Counted from the stretch's first letter, positions 24,236-33,326 are shown. The stretch: 38,219 nt of DNA from an uncultured bacterium (GCA_946622415.1 CAMOPX010000017.1:1-38219), one strand, 5' to 3'. Program-made: numbers and translations. Notes: generated from the sequence alone by a model not told the origin.

Positions 24236-27200
24236 TTATTCCCAGTTAAAACTCTTAATGTTGTTTTCTTTATTAATATCTCCGAGAACTTTAACTTTAA
24301 AATATCTTGGTTGTTGTTCTTCGTTTTCAATCGGTGGTATTTTTAAAAGCTGTTGTTCGTCATGTCTTTTCTTTTCTGATTTAATATCTGTTATTGCATT
24401 AAAAAATTGGCTCAAAGAAGCATTACCGACTTTGCCTAAAGCTGATGAAATGCTTTGAGACAGTTTCCCATATATTCTTATATTTGCAAAGTTTTCTAAA
24501 ATATCGTATTCTCCCTCCAAGAATAAACTCAAATTCTTGCCTTTAGAATAAATTTCGAGATTTTGAATTTTTGCATCTTTGATTTGAATATTTCCTGAAA
24601 TTTTTTCAAATTCACCTGTTTTGTATGGTGTTAAAACCTGAATTATATTATTCAAGGATAAACCGAATAAACCGTTTTTAATAAGGTTTCCTGCTCTTAA
24701 TAAATGTTCCAGCGAACCTAACTTCGGCATTTTCCCGTTTTCAACGGAAAAATCTATTTCGGATTTTAAATCCTTGATATTATCAGGTGTATCAATTGCT
24801 TTTGCGCTGACTTTAGCTGAACCTTTTATTTTTCCGAATATTTGATTATTCAAGTTTAAGAATTGTCCTGCCAGAGTATTCGCTTCGCAGTTATTCATTT
24901 TTGCATCCAAATCAATCTTTGATGTTTTGGCATTATATTTTCCGTATGCTTCCAAATTTCCTTCCGCAATATCAATTTTTGCTGATTTTAAGTTAAAAAT
25001 GTTATTGTCAAAACTAAAATTGCCTTTAAAATTTTGACCGTTTATTTTATCGTAAGAAATTTCTTTAGCGTTAATTATTCCGTTTTTAATTACTAAATCC
25101 TGTGTGTTTAAAGTTTCTTGTTTTGCGGGGATTAAATCGCTCATTTTTGCCGATTGGTTTTTGCTGCTTAAAATTTCTTTTAAATTTAAGTTGTTTGATT
25201 CTATATCAAGTTTTTCCACTGTGACAGGTAAAATTAGCTTATTTTGTGCTTTGAGGTTTATTTTAATATCGCTGTTTTTGTTTTTGGCTAAAATTTCGCC
25301 GTCAATTATTTTATCGGATAAATTAAATTTCATATTATTGATTACCGTATCGTAAAGCGGTATATCCAAATCCGATAAAATAAGCTTACCTGTGGCTTTT
25401 GGCAGTTTAGAATTTCCGTTTAGATTTATATTACATTCAAAATTACCCTTTTTTAAAAGCGATTTTTTGAATATAGAATTCAAAATTCTGACATTAGTAG
25501 GATTATTTGTTTCTACTTTAAAATTGTTAAAAATCAGTTCGTTATTTTTTTGTAGAATTCTTCCTTCTGTTTTTAAAAGCACAAGGGCATTTGTTTTTTT
25601 ATTTTGATTTTTAATGAATTTTATTAATTTTAAATTTTTTACATTAACAATGTCGTTATTTACATCTATTGTTCCCGAGAGTTCTCTGTCATAGCCAACG
25701 TCTCCGATATTACTTCCGCTGAACGATATATCTGCTTCTTTTGGAATTTTTGTTACAATATTCATTGTGTAGTTGTCGCTTTGGCCGTTGAATGAGCCTT
25801 TTATCGGTATTTCGTTTTTAATTTTTATCGGTGTAACCAAAAATGCATTTATTGTATTGTCTGCCGTTTGTTCGGTCATAATCGTTGAAAAATTAGCTAT
25901 AAGAGTTTTTTTGGAAAAAATGTTTTTAATCTGTGCGTTAACAAATACGGGCATATTTTGATATACCATATTAAACGAATCAAATTTAATTTCATTATTT
26001 TTTGCTATAATAAGACCGTTTTTGAGTGTGCTGTTTCTAAATTTAATTTTATTTAAAATTAAATTTAAATTTTCCAAATTTATGTCTTTTAAACTCACAT
26101 AAAAGTTGTTTTGCGGACGTTTGGATAAATAATTTGTTATGCTTCCGTTAAATTTAACAAGTCCTTCTGATATTAATATTTCAGGTTTTTCAAAAATAAG
26201 TTTGTTGCCCGATAATTTTATTTGTCCGGAATTAAATCTTATATTATTTGATTTTTCGTTCAATCCCTGAATGTAACCGTTGTTTTTTAAGTTACTTAAA
26301 TCAAAGTTCTTTAAATCAATATTCCCTACTGATGTAACATTAAACTTGGTTGAAAATCTTATACTGTTGATTTCTGAGAGTATTTCTTTTTCTTTTTTAT
26401 TTAAAATGTTTGAATTTAATAATGTATTTATTAAATCAAAAGAATTTAATTTATCTGATGATACTTCTGATTTAACAAGTAATGAATTATTTGATGCTAT
26501 TTTTTGAAGAGGAGTCTGACTGTTTAATTTAAAATCAATTTTTGAATTATTTAAGTAGAAATTAAGCTTTATATCTTGAATATCGCCAAAATTTATTGCT
26601 CCTGAAATTTTGTTTACCGTTAATTTGTTGTTTAAGATTATTTTATTGTTAATTAATTCAATCCGCCCTGTCGGTTTTAATTCGTTTAAAAATTCTTTAT
26701 TTTCATAGTCTTTTATTCTGCCTTTCAGATTAACTTTTATGCTTGCAAGTCCTGAAGAAGCTGCTATATCTTTTGTTAAGAAGGAATATTTTTCTGATAA
26801 TGCGCTGTTTTTAAATATTTTTATTAATTCTGTCGTTGTTATATTGTTGATATAAGAATTTAAATCGACATCGCCTTTGGTGTTTCCTTCTCCTTCGAGT
26901 TTAAAATCCGCATTTCCCAGTTTTCCTTTTAGTTCTTTAAATATTAAAGTCCTGTTATCAAAAACAAGTTTGCAAATACCTTTTGTTAAATAGGCATCCA
27001 ATCCTTCAATCTTTGCAGAAGCATTTTCTGCATTAAAAGTACCGAAAATTTGAGCATCAAAGATTGTGCCCTTGGTTTTAATATCAATGTTTCCTGTTCC
27101 TGATATATCCATGATAGGAACAGGACCAATATTGAAGCCTATTATTTGTTGAATCGGAACAAGATACATTTTTGCAAAAGATAAATCAACATATTTAGAG

Positions 27201-28612
27201 GATTTTACCGTATATTGTCCGTACAAAGAGTCATCAAGATTAGAGATACCGTCTATTATTACGTATTCATTTTGAGGTGTGTATATTTTTGTATACACTC
27301 TCATTTTATCTTTCATAAACATTAAATTAACATCATTGCTGACACTGGGTTTCGGGTAATTTGGGATATAAATATCAGTTACTTTTAAATTTCCGCTTAT
27401 ATCAATCGGCATTAATTTAATATTCATTGAACCATCGACCGTACCGAAGAAATTACTTTCTTTTAGTGTGGGTATGCCTTTTGGTCTGTAATATATCAAG
27501 TTATCCGGTAATAAATAAACAAGCTTGTTTATTTGTGTGTTTTTAAAATCTGTTTTTAAATCAATATTCGGGTTGTTTGTGAATATTTTTGATATTTCAC
27601 CTTTTAATTTTATATCGAGCTCATCCGATAAAACGCTTAATTCATCAATAAATAATTTATCCTTAATAATTTTGATTTTAGATATTAAACTAATTTTATC
27701 GAATAGATTAATATTTTTTTTATCGGTTAAATTTAATTTTGTATTGTTGATTTCCGCTTTTATATTCAGAAGATTTGTGCCTTTATTATTTGTTATATTT
27801 AATTTTGCAGCACCTTCTAAATTTTCGATTTTGTTTGAAATATATTTTTTAAATAAATCCTTTAGGACTTGCAATTGGAAGTTATCAATATTAATTTCAA
27901 ATTTATTGTTCTTTGAGTTTTTTTCTTCAAGCGGAAATCTTGTATCTATATCAACATTTATGTTGCTTAAACTTTTTGTGTCATTTGAAGATAGTTCCAG
28001 TGTGCCTTGTTGTTTTATTTTTAATATTTTCTTTTTCTTTGAGTATTCGATATTTGAATTGTTTAAATTTAAAACAACCAAGTTATTTAAATTAAATTCA
28101 TCTTTAAATACAAATTCTAACTTATTTACTTTTGAATATAATCTCGTTAAAACATATTTTTCTATTTTGAATTTTTCGAGATTTTCTTTATTCAGTTCTT
28201 CTAAAAAGTCAATTTTTCCCTGTCTATCTCTCTTGATTGAAATTTTTATTTCATCACAATCGAGATTTTTAATGTTGATTTTATTGAATAGTATGGATAA
28301 AGGTTTTATTTCAAATGACGGATTTTTAATTGATATAAATTTTTTTGATTTTTGTTTATCGTAGATATTTATATATTCCGCCTTTGATACAAAATTGATT
28401 TTCCCGTTAAAATAGGATTCGGGGTTGATTAATTCTATTTTTAAACCCAAGTAATTACTCAAATTATTTTGAACAAGCGAATATGATAAATTTTTTACAA
28501 CCAAACAAATTGCTATGATTGTAATTACGATAATTGATAAAATTGAATATATGATTTTTTTGTATTTATAATCGTTTATTTTTTTGAAATTAGTTAAAAT
28601 CTTTGTCAGCAT
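24236..28612 (-). CDS. AsmA/TamB/YhdP-like giant envelope protein
   Basis: The 1458-residue protein has one N-terminal membrane helix (IIYSILSIIVITIIAICLVV, about 20-40), then an AsmA-type start domain (FEIKPLSILFNKINIKNLDC). A very long beta-rich region of repeating Asn/Lys/Ile/Leu strands follows, and an AsmA-like C-terminal domain (SLEHLLRAGNLIKNGL and GEFEKISGNIQIKDAKIQNL, about 1310-1420). Proteins of this class form beta-groove bridges that carry lipids between the two membranes, or help outer-membrane assembly (TamB). The layout fits YhdP/AsmA-like more than TamB, and the family call is from architecture alone. It is co-transcribed with the MsbA-like gene immediately downstream. Confidence 0.85.
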   Translation of the reverse strand: MLTKILTNFKKINDYKYKKIIYSILSIIVITIIAICLVVKNLSYSLVQNNLSNYLGLKIELINPESYFNGKINFVSKAEYINIYDKQKSKKFISIKNPSFEIKPLSILFNKINIKNLDCDEIKISIKRDRQGKIDFLEELNKENLEKFKIEKYVLTRLYSKVNKLEFVFKDEFNLNNLVVLNLNNSNIEYSKKKKILKIKQQGTLELSSNDTKSLSNINVDIDTRFPLEEKNSKNNKFEINIDNFQLQVLKDLFKKYISNKIENLEGAAKLNITNNKGTNLLNIKAEINNTKLNLTDKKNINLFDKISLISKIKIIKDKLFIDELSVLSDELDIKLKGEISKIFTNNPNIDLKTDFKNTQINKLVYLLPDNLIYYRPKGIPTLKESNFFGTVDGSMNIKLMPIDISGNLKVTDIYIPNYPKPSVSNDVNLMFMKDKMRVYTKIYTPQNEYVIIDGISNLDDSLYGQYTVKSSKYVDLSFAKMYLVPIQQIIGFNIGPVPIMDISGTGNIDIKTKGTIFDAQIFGTFNAENASAKIEGLDAYLTKGICKLVFDNRTLIFKELKGKLGNADFKLEGEGNTKGDVDLNSYINNITTTELIKIFKNSALSEKYSFLTKDIAASSGLASIKVNLKGRIKDYENKEFLNELKPTGRIELINNKIILNNKLTVNKISGAINFGDIQDIKLNFYLNNSKIDFKLNSQTPLQKIASNNSLLVKSEVSSDKLNSFDLINTLLNSNILNKKEKEILSEINSIRFSTKFNVTSVGNIDLKNFDLSNLKNNGYIQGLNEKSNNIRFNSGQIKLSGNKLIFEKPEILISEGLVKFNGSITNYLSKRPQNNFYVSLKDINLENLNLILNKIKFRNSTLKNGLIIAKNNEIKFDSFNMVYQNMPVFVNAQIKNIFSKKTLIANFSTIMTEQTADNTINAFLVTPIKIKNEIPIKGSFNGQSDNYTMNIVTKIPKEADISFSGSNIGDVGYDRELSGTIDVNNDIVNVKNLKLIKFIKNQNKKTNALVLLKTEGRILQKNNELIFNNFKVETNNPTNVRILNSIFKKSLLKKGNFECNINLNGNSKLPKATGKLILSDLDIPLYDTVINNMKFNLSDKIIDGEILAKNKNSDIKINLKAQNKLILPVTVEKLDIESNNLNLKEILSSKNQSAKMSDLIPAKQETLNTQDLVIKNGIINAKEISYDKINGQNFKGNFSFDNNIFNLKSAKIDIAEGNLEAYGKYNAKTSKIDLDAKMNNCEANTLAGQFLNLNNQIFGKIKGSAKVSAKAIDTPDNIKDLKSEIDFSVENGKMPKLGSLEHLLRAGNLIKNGLFGLSLNNIIQVLTPYKTGEFEKISGNIQIKDAKIQNLEIYSKGKNLSLFLEGEYDILENFANIRIYGKLSQSISSALGKVGNASLSQFFNAITDIKSEKKRHDEQQLLKIPPIENEEQQPRYFKVKVLGDINKENNIKSFNWE

Positions 28613-28701
28613 ATTTTTATTATAGTTTTTTTTTAAATTCTAGGCTAAAAATTCATATAAAAAATTGTTGAAATCTTGAAAAAAACAATTAATATTGAAA
28701 T

Positions 28702-29247
28702 ATGACAAAAAAAGTATTATTAATATTTTTAACATTTATAAATATTCTATCTCCTGCTTTTTGTTTTACACCTTATTTGCAAAAAGGAACTTTAATAAAA
28801 GTTTTTTCAAAAGAACCTATTACAACAAAAAATCTTGAGGAAGGTTCTCTTGTTTATTTTATTTCTCCTGCCGATGTTTGGGTATTAGAAGATAAGATGA
28901 TTGCTAAGGGTGATGTTTTTCAAGGCTACGTTGATATGTTAAAAATGCCGATTTTAGGTGTTAATGCAGCATTAAGCATTAAAGTTACGGGTATTATAAA
29001 AACTAACGGCGATAAACAAGCTGTGCAAGGCAGAATTATATTCAAAAATTCCGATATTTTGGGCGGTAATTTAACGAATCCTCTTTCTTACAATAAATCA
29101 TTTTTTCCAAAAAAAGTATACGGAAATATTTGGGGCGGAACGTACAGATATGTTCCGAGCGGAGAATATGAATACGGTCAGCATGTAAGAATTGATTCTC
29201 ACGACAGCATGTTTGTTCAGTTGGATGAAGATTATTACAATAATTAA
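28702..29247 (+). CDS. Exported protein of unknown function (181 aa)
   Basis: A signal peptide (KKVLLIFLTFINILSPAFC) is followed by a beta-rich mature domain: PYLQKGTLIKVFSKEPITTK, MIAKGDVFQGYVDMLKMP, SIKVTGIIKTNGDKQ. The G-T-x-[IV]-x-V and [IV]-x-KG-x-x-[FV]-x-G-x-V pattern resembles that of the next gene, so the two may be distant paralogues. No ribosome site is clear. It is divergent from the AsmA-like gene and begins the plus-strand envelope cluster that continues to exbD. Confidence 0.75.
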   Translation: MTKKVLLIFLTFINILSPAFCFTPYLQKGTLIKVFSKEPITTKNLEEGSLVYFISPADVWVLEDKMIAKGDVFQGYVDMLKMPILGVNAALSIKVTGIIKTNGDKQAVQGRIIFKNSDILGGNLTNPLSYNKSFFPKKVYGNIWGGTYRYVPSGEYEYGQHVRIDSHDSMFVQLDEDYYNN

Positions 29248-29322
29248 GATTTATTTTTCTATTGAATTATTATATTTTATTGTGTTATTATAATGAAGAT
29301 TACAATAAGGGGAGTGTGGATT

Positions 29323-30030
29323 ATGAATAAATTATTTGCTTCGTTCATTTTTGCGACATTATTTTCGTTATCCGCTTATTGTGCAAGCAACTATACTTAT
29401 TCTCAAAACCAGCCCGAATACGGTTATGACGTTAATTACGGATATGAATATTCAAATTTGCAGGGTCATGCTGTTTATGTGCCTGCAGGTATTACATGTA
29501 AAGGAATTTTATCTCAGGATATATCATCACAAAGTGCAGTTGTCGGACAAACAGTCAGCGTTGTTCTGAATGAAGACTTTACATACAACGGTTCTGTTAT
29601 TGCACCTGCCGGAAGTACTGTGAACGGTACAATAGCCAGCAATCAAAAGGCGGGTTACGGAAACAGAAATGCAAAAATGATGATTAGATTTACAACAATT
29701 CAAACCCCGTATGGCAATACTATTCCGATAAATGCCGTCGTTGCAACAAGTGATTCAACAGGACTGCTCAAAGGCGGAACGGTTAAAGATTCGGCTAAAG
29801 AATATGCAAAAGATGCGGCAATTGGTGCGGGTGCGGGTGCCGTACTCGGTACTGCGATGGGTGCTTTGTCAAGCGGCTCTGTCGGAAGGGGCGCTGTATT
29901 CGGTACTGCTTTAGGCGCAGGTTTAGGTGCTGCAAAAAGAGCTTCAAACAAGGGCGCTTCAATCAGTATTCCTGCTAACAGTGTAATTGATTTATATTTT
30001 ACTCAGCCTGTTACATTCACTGCACAATAA
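29323..30030 (+). CDS. Exported beta-domain protein with glycine-zipper segment
   Basis: The ATG at 29323 has AAGGGGAG ten bases upstream and yields 235 residues with a signal peptide (NKLFASFIFATLFSLSAYCA). The mature part has a beta domain (YVPAGITCKGILSQDISSQ, VVLNEDFTYNGSVIAPAGST, MIRFTTIQTPYGNTIPINAV) of the type seen in many envelope proteins with VPAG-x-x-[IV] and IPAGS-x-[IV]-x-G turns. It also has a glycine zipper (IGAGAGAVLGTAMGALSSGS, AVFGTALGAGLGA) that may insert in or line a membrane, and a closing ISIPANSVIDLYFTQP strand. Function unknown; it could be a partner of the TonB cassette that follows. Confidence 0.8.
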   Translation: MNKLFASFIFATLFSLSAYCASNYTYSQNQPEYGYDVNYGYEYSNLQGHAVYVPAGITCKGILSQDISSQSAVVGQTVSVVLNEDFTYNGSVIAPAGSTVNGTIASNQKAGYGNRNAKMMIRFTTIQTPYGNTIPINAVVATSDSTGLLKGGTVKDSAKEYAKDAAIGAGAGAVLGTAMGALSSGSVGRGAVFGTALGAGLGAAKRASNKGASISIPANSVIDLYFTQPVTFTAQ

Positions 30031-30091
30031 TTGCCGAATCGGCTAGTTTAAATAAAAAATTTTTCAATTAATAATTACAAAAGAAAACATT

Positions 30092-31303
30092 ATGACACAT
30101 ATAAGAAACAGATTCGATATACAAAATGATATGGCAGATGAAACGTTGCTGCTAAAGAAGAGATTGCCAAATTATTTTCTTGATGATGACGGATTATCAG
30201 GAATCCAAGGATTTCTTTTATCGGTTGCTATTCATATCTTATTGATTGTAATTGCGCTTTCACTTTCTACTTTTGTGTTTTCTAAATTACCTAAACCTAT
30301 GCCTCCTACAAGAGATATAGAATTTAAACTTGTTCAAGCAGAAGAAAAATCGCCAATAAACAAAAATACAAAAATTCGTTCAGATAGAAATTCTCAAGCA
30401 GGCGGTAAACATGACCCAAAAAGACCTATATCTGAACCCGGAAAGACATCTGTAAATAAAAAACAAGTTAAATCGCAAGCAGCTCCTAAGTCGCCTGCAA
30501 AAAAAATACAAAATATATTAAAACAATCTCATCCGCAAAACCAAAAACCGCAGATACAACCGCAAGTTAAACAGCAAGCTCAACAAAAACAAACTGTAAA
30601 AAAACCGACCCCTGTGTCTGCTCCAAGCGCAGCAAAACCGTCGGTTAAGCCTTCTAATAAGCCTTCTGTAGCTGCACCTCAGGCGCCTAAATTTGCAACA
30701 GCTCCAAAGAGTCCTTTTACGGTGCCTGCGCCAAAAACAAATGCTCCTGTTGGAAGCACATATAGGCAAGGAACATCAGGTGCTACAGGAACTTCCGGAG
30801 GTTCATCCGGCACACCTGCGCCAAAATTCAGTTCAACTTCTGGCTCGGGTTCTCGCAGTGGTTCAGGTTCAAGTGGCAGCGCTGCTTCACGTGGCAGTTC
30901 CGGCAGCTCCGGTTCCCGCGGTTCAGGTGGCGGGGTTGGTTCAGGCAATAATCCGGGACCCGGAAATCCAAACGGTACCCCCGGTATAGATGCTTTGAAA
31001 CAGCCAAATTGGGGTCCTTATATGCGTGACTTGGAACAAAGGATAAAAAGAAATTGGACTCCTCCAAAGGGTGACACTTCTAAACGTGTAGTTATTCTTT
31101 TTACAATTGCAAAAGATGGCAGATTGCTATCCAAAAAGATTTCTAAATCTTCAGGATTACCCCTTGCAGATCAGGCTGCACTTAAGGCAATAGAATCAAC
31201 TGCACCATTTAGACCCCTGCCGCCCGAATTCAGAGGTACATCGGTTCCGATAGAATTTACGTTTGATTATAACGTAATAAACAGTAGTTTAATAAGCAGA
31301 TAA
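30092..31303 (+). CDS. tonB: TonB-family energy-transducing protein
   Basis: The 403-residue protein has one N-terminal membrane helix (FLLSVAIHILLIVIALSLST, about 42-64). A long Lys/Pro/Ala/Gln-rich linker (about 85-215) follows, then a Gly/Ser-rich stretch (about 225-305), and a C-terminal TonB domain (about 308-400: PYMRDLEQRIKRNWTPPKGD, VVILFTIAKDGRLLSKKISK, ADQAALKAIESTAPFRPLPP). It spans the periplasm and passes energy from the ExbB/ExbD motor to outer-membrane transporters; a TolA-like role is possible. It stands directly ahead of exbB and two exbD genes. No TonB-dependent receptor is in this window. Confidence 0.88.
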   Translation: MTHIRNRFDIQNDMADETLLLKKRLPNYFLDDDGLSGIQGFLLSVAIHILLIVIALSLSTFVFSKLPKPMPPTRDIEFKLVQAEEKSPINKNTKIRSDRNSQAGGKHDPKRPISEPGKTSVNKKQVKSQAAPKSPAKKIQNILKQSHPQNQKPQIQPQVKQQAQQKQTVKKPTPVSAPSAAKPSVKPSNKPSVAAPQAPKFATAPKSPFTVPAPKTNAPVGSTYRQGTSGATGTSGGSSGTPAPKFSSTSGSGSRSGSGSSGSAASRGSSGSSGSRGSGGGVGSGNNPGPGNPNGTPGIDALKQPNWGPYMRDLEQRIKRNWTPPKGDTSKRVVILFTIAKDGRLLSKKISKSSGLPLADQAALKAIESTAPFRPLPPEFRGTSVPIEFTFDYNVINSSLISR

Positions 31304-31324
31304 TGAAGAAATGAGGATATAAAT

Positions 31325-31972
31325 ATGAATTTATTAATTAATGCTATTGCACAGGATTTTGTAGTTTTACTTCCTATATTTGCATGTTCGATTCTTGTGG
31401 TATGGTACGCTATAGACAGATTTGTATACTACAAACGAAACAAAAGAAATATTCAAGAATTTATTCCTAATTTACAAAAGGCATTAATGAAAAATAATAT
31501 CGGTGCCGCTCAAAGATTATCCGCACAAGTCGGCGGTATTATATCAGAAATGGTAGATGAAGCATTGAGAATATACACCGAACAAAAATCAGGTTTTTCG
31601 CGTGCTTATGATATTTCTTCTTCACTTGCAATAAGAAAACTTGAAAAGCATCTTACAATTTTAGGTACAATAGGCGGTGTTGCACCGTTTTTAGGTTTGT
31701 TTGGTACCGTAGTCAGAATCCTATATACATTCCAAGATTTAGCAACTCAAGGCAATCAATCTGCGGCTGTTGCATCAGGTATTGCTTCTGCCCTTATTGC
31801 TACGGCTCTCGGTTTAGGTGTTGCAATAGTTGCTGTTGTGCTTTTTAACTACTATCAGAAAGTTGTTGAACGTTTTGAATCTGATTTTAAACTTATTAAA
31901 TTAGTATTCTTGAGCTTTATTGACTCCGATGAAGAAATCAACGTAAATAAAAATAATTCTATTGCTCTTTAA
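31325..31972 (+). CDS. exbB: ExbB/TolQ/MotA-family motor protein
   Basis: The 215-residue protein has three membrane spans: about 10-30 (FVVLLPIFACSILVVWYAI), about 108-130 (HLTILGTIGGVAPFLGLFGT, the core family motif) and about 145-175 (SAAVASGIASALIATALGLG). The cytoplasmic loop carries RAYDISSSLAIRKLEKHL. It forms the proton-conducting stator with ExbD that drives TonB. A GAGGAT ribosome site precedes it; it lies 21 bases after tonB and 15 before exbD. Confidence 0.94.
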   Translation: MNLLINAIAQDFVVLLPIFACSILVVWYAIDRFVYYKRNKRNIQEFIPNLQKALMKNNIGAAQRLSAQVGGIISEMVDEALRIYTEQKSGFSRAYDISSSLAIRKLEKHLTILGTIGGVAPFLGLFGTVVRILYTFQDLATQGNQSAAVASGIASALIATALGLGVAIVAVVLFNYYQKVVERFESDFKLIKLVFLSFIDSDEEINVNKNNSIAL

Positions 31973-31987
31973 TTTAAGGATAATTAA

Positions 31988-32452
31988 ATGAACTATACAT
32001 CTGATGAAGAAGGAAAAAAGAAAATATTTAACGAGATTAATATCACGCCATTAACGGATATTTTTCTTGTTTTGCTTATTATAATGATGGTTATCGCGCC
32101 CAGCTTTAATTCTGTCGATAGCAATATACAAATGCCTGAAATTAATTCAGGTCTTGCAATTGAACAGGATTCTGTTACTGTGTCGATAACTAAAGACGGA
32201 CATTTCTTTGTTAACGAAAGAAGCGTGCAGGAGTTTGATTTAGAAAACAGTTTATCTAATCTTGTAAATTCGGCTGAAAAGAAAGAAGTTGTTGTTCGTG
32301 CCGATAAATCAGTCAAAAGTTCAGAGATTATGAAAGTTATGAAATCAGCTCAAAATGCAGGATTTGAAAAAATGGTTGTTGCAGGCGAGCCGCTTTCTAA
32401 AAAAATGCAAAAAGAATTGTTAAAAAATGCGGAAGATGAGGTCAAAGGATAA
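31988..32452 (+). CDS. exbD: ExbD/TolR protein, first copy
   Basis: The 154-residue protein begins FNEINITPLTDIFLVLLIIM, with the conserved Asp in the membrane helix (PLTDIFL) that carries protons. A periplasmic domain follows, with the usual SVTVSITKDGHFFVNE and VVVRADKSVKSSEIMKVMKS segments. It overlaps the second copy at TAATG. The C-terminal tail (EPLSKKMQKELLKNAEDEVK) is longer than in the second copy. Confidence 0.93.
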   Translation: MNYTSDEEGKKKIFNEINITPLTDIFLVLLIIMMVIAPSFNSVDSNIQMPEINSGLAIEQDSVTVSITKDGHFFVNERSVQEFDLENSLSNLVNSAEKKEVVVRADKSVKSSEIMKVMKSAQNAGFEKMVVAGEPLSKKMQKELLKNAEDEVKG

Positions 32453-32835
32453 TGAGTCGCCAAACATTTAACGATATCAATATAACACCTTTAACGGATA
32501 TTTTTCTTGTTTTATTAATCATAATGATGGTTATAGCACCTATTCTTGATCAACAGGGTCTATCTCTTGCTATACCTGAATATGTTGAAGAAAATTCGCA
32601 GAATCAGGAATCTAAAATTCTGAACGTAACAGTTACAGCTGATGATAAATATCTTTTAAACGGTTCCGAGGTGACTGAAGAAGACCTCGTTTCAACAATC
32701 AAAGAACAATCAAAAGAATATAAAGACGGTTTAATGATTGAAGCTGATGGTGATTCAAGTCACCAAGCCGTTGTTAGGCTAATGGATTCGGCGAGAAATG
32801 CAGGAGTGCACAGCATTTCTATTTCTGAAATATAG
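32452..32835 (+). CDS. exbD: ExbD/TolR protein, second copy
   Basis: The 127-residue paralogue of the preceding gene has an almost identical start (FNDINITPLTDIFLVLLIIM, with the same Asp). Its periplasmic domain has diverged (NVTVTADDKYLLNGSEVTEE, LMIEADGDSSHQAVVRLMDS). The ATG is nested in the upstream stop with AAGGATA just before it, implying coupled translation. Tandem exbD genes often give a heteromeric ExbD dimer. Confidence 0.93.
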   Translation: MSRQTFNDINITPLTDIFLVLLIIMMVIAPILDQQGLSLAIPEYVEENSQNQESKILNVTVTADDKYLLNGSEVTEEDLVSTIKEQSKEYKDGLMIEADGDSSHQAVVRLMDSARNAGVHSISISEI

Positions 32836-32927
32836 TATTGTTAACTTTTGTAAAACTATCTCTATTTATGAAATTAAGTTGTTAAAATAGACTTTATAAT
32901 AATAATGAGATAAATAAGGAGTTTTGT

Positions 32928-33326
32928 ATGTCAGATTTAGATAACAAAAACACATTTAATTCGTTAAATACTGCTAAAGTGCAACCACAAGTTGTTACGA
33001 CTGCTGATGTTAAATTTGGAAATGTTCAAGTTGGTTCGGAAGAAAGCAACATGAGTACTGTGGATATTATTGGTCAGCTGGTTAGTACATTCAAGTCGGG
33101 TATTCCTGTGGGATTTGAAAGCTCAATTATAAATCAATTAAAGAACACTTATAATTTAACACAAGAAGTTGCCAAGGCATGTGTTGATGCAGCAGCTGCA
33201 GAAATTGCTTCTAAAAACAAACAAGATTCCAAGGATTCAACAATGGATAAGATGAATGATTGGGGCAAGTATCAAAAACAAATGTTAGATATGCAAAATT
33301 CAGCAAATACTCAAGGCGGAGATTAG
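32928..33326 (+). CDS. Uncharacterised small protein (132 aa)
   Basis: The protein has a disordered N terminus with VKFGNVQVG near residue 28, then a helical core (STVDIIGQLVSTFKSGIPVG, LTQEVAKACVDAAAAEIASK) and a polar Met/Gln-rich tail. No signal or membrane span is present. It has a strong AAGGAG ribosome site and a TATAAT box at 32895-32900, so it may be transcribed independently of the exb genes. The stop overlaps that of the convergent ispF in a TTAG. No family is recognised. Confidence 0.7.
   Translation: MSDLDNKNTFNSLNTAKVQPQVVTTADVKFGNVQVGSEESNMSTVDIIGQLVSTFKSGIPVGFESSIINQLKNTYNLTQEVAKACVDAAAAEIASKNKQDSKDSTMDKMNDWGKYQKQMLDMQNSANTQGGD

Noticed and set aside
27525-28364. Long plus-strand frame (279 codons) inside the AsmA-like gene
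   Set aside because: It is antisense to a well-supported gene, is a Phe/Ser/Leu-rich low-complexity translation expected from the complement of Asn/Lys/Ile-rich coding sequence, and has no ribosome site.
30031-30091. Terminator before tonB (GCCGA/TCGGC)
   Set aside because: The stem is five bases with almost no loop and only a weak T-run, so it is not convincing.
30679-30948. Pro/Glu-rich minus-strand frame in tonB
   Set aside because: It arises from the complement of the Gly/Ser linker and has no start signal.
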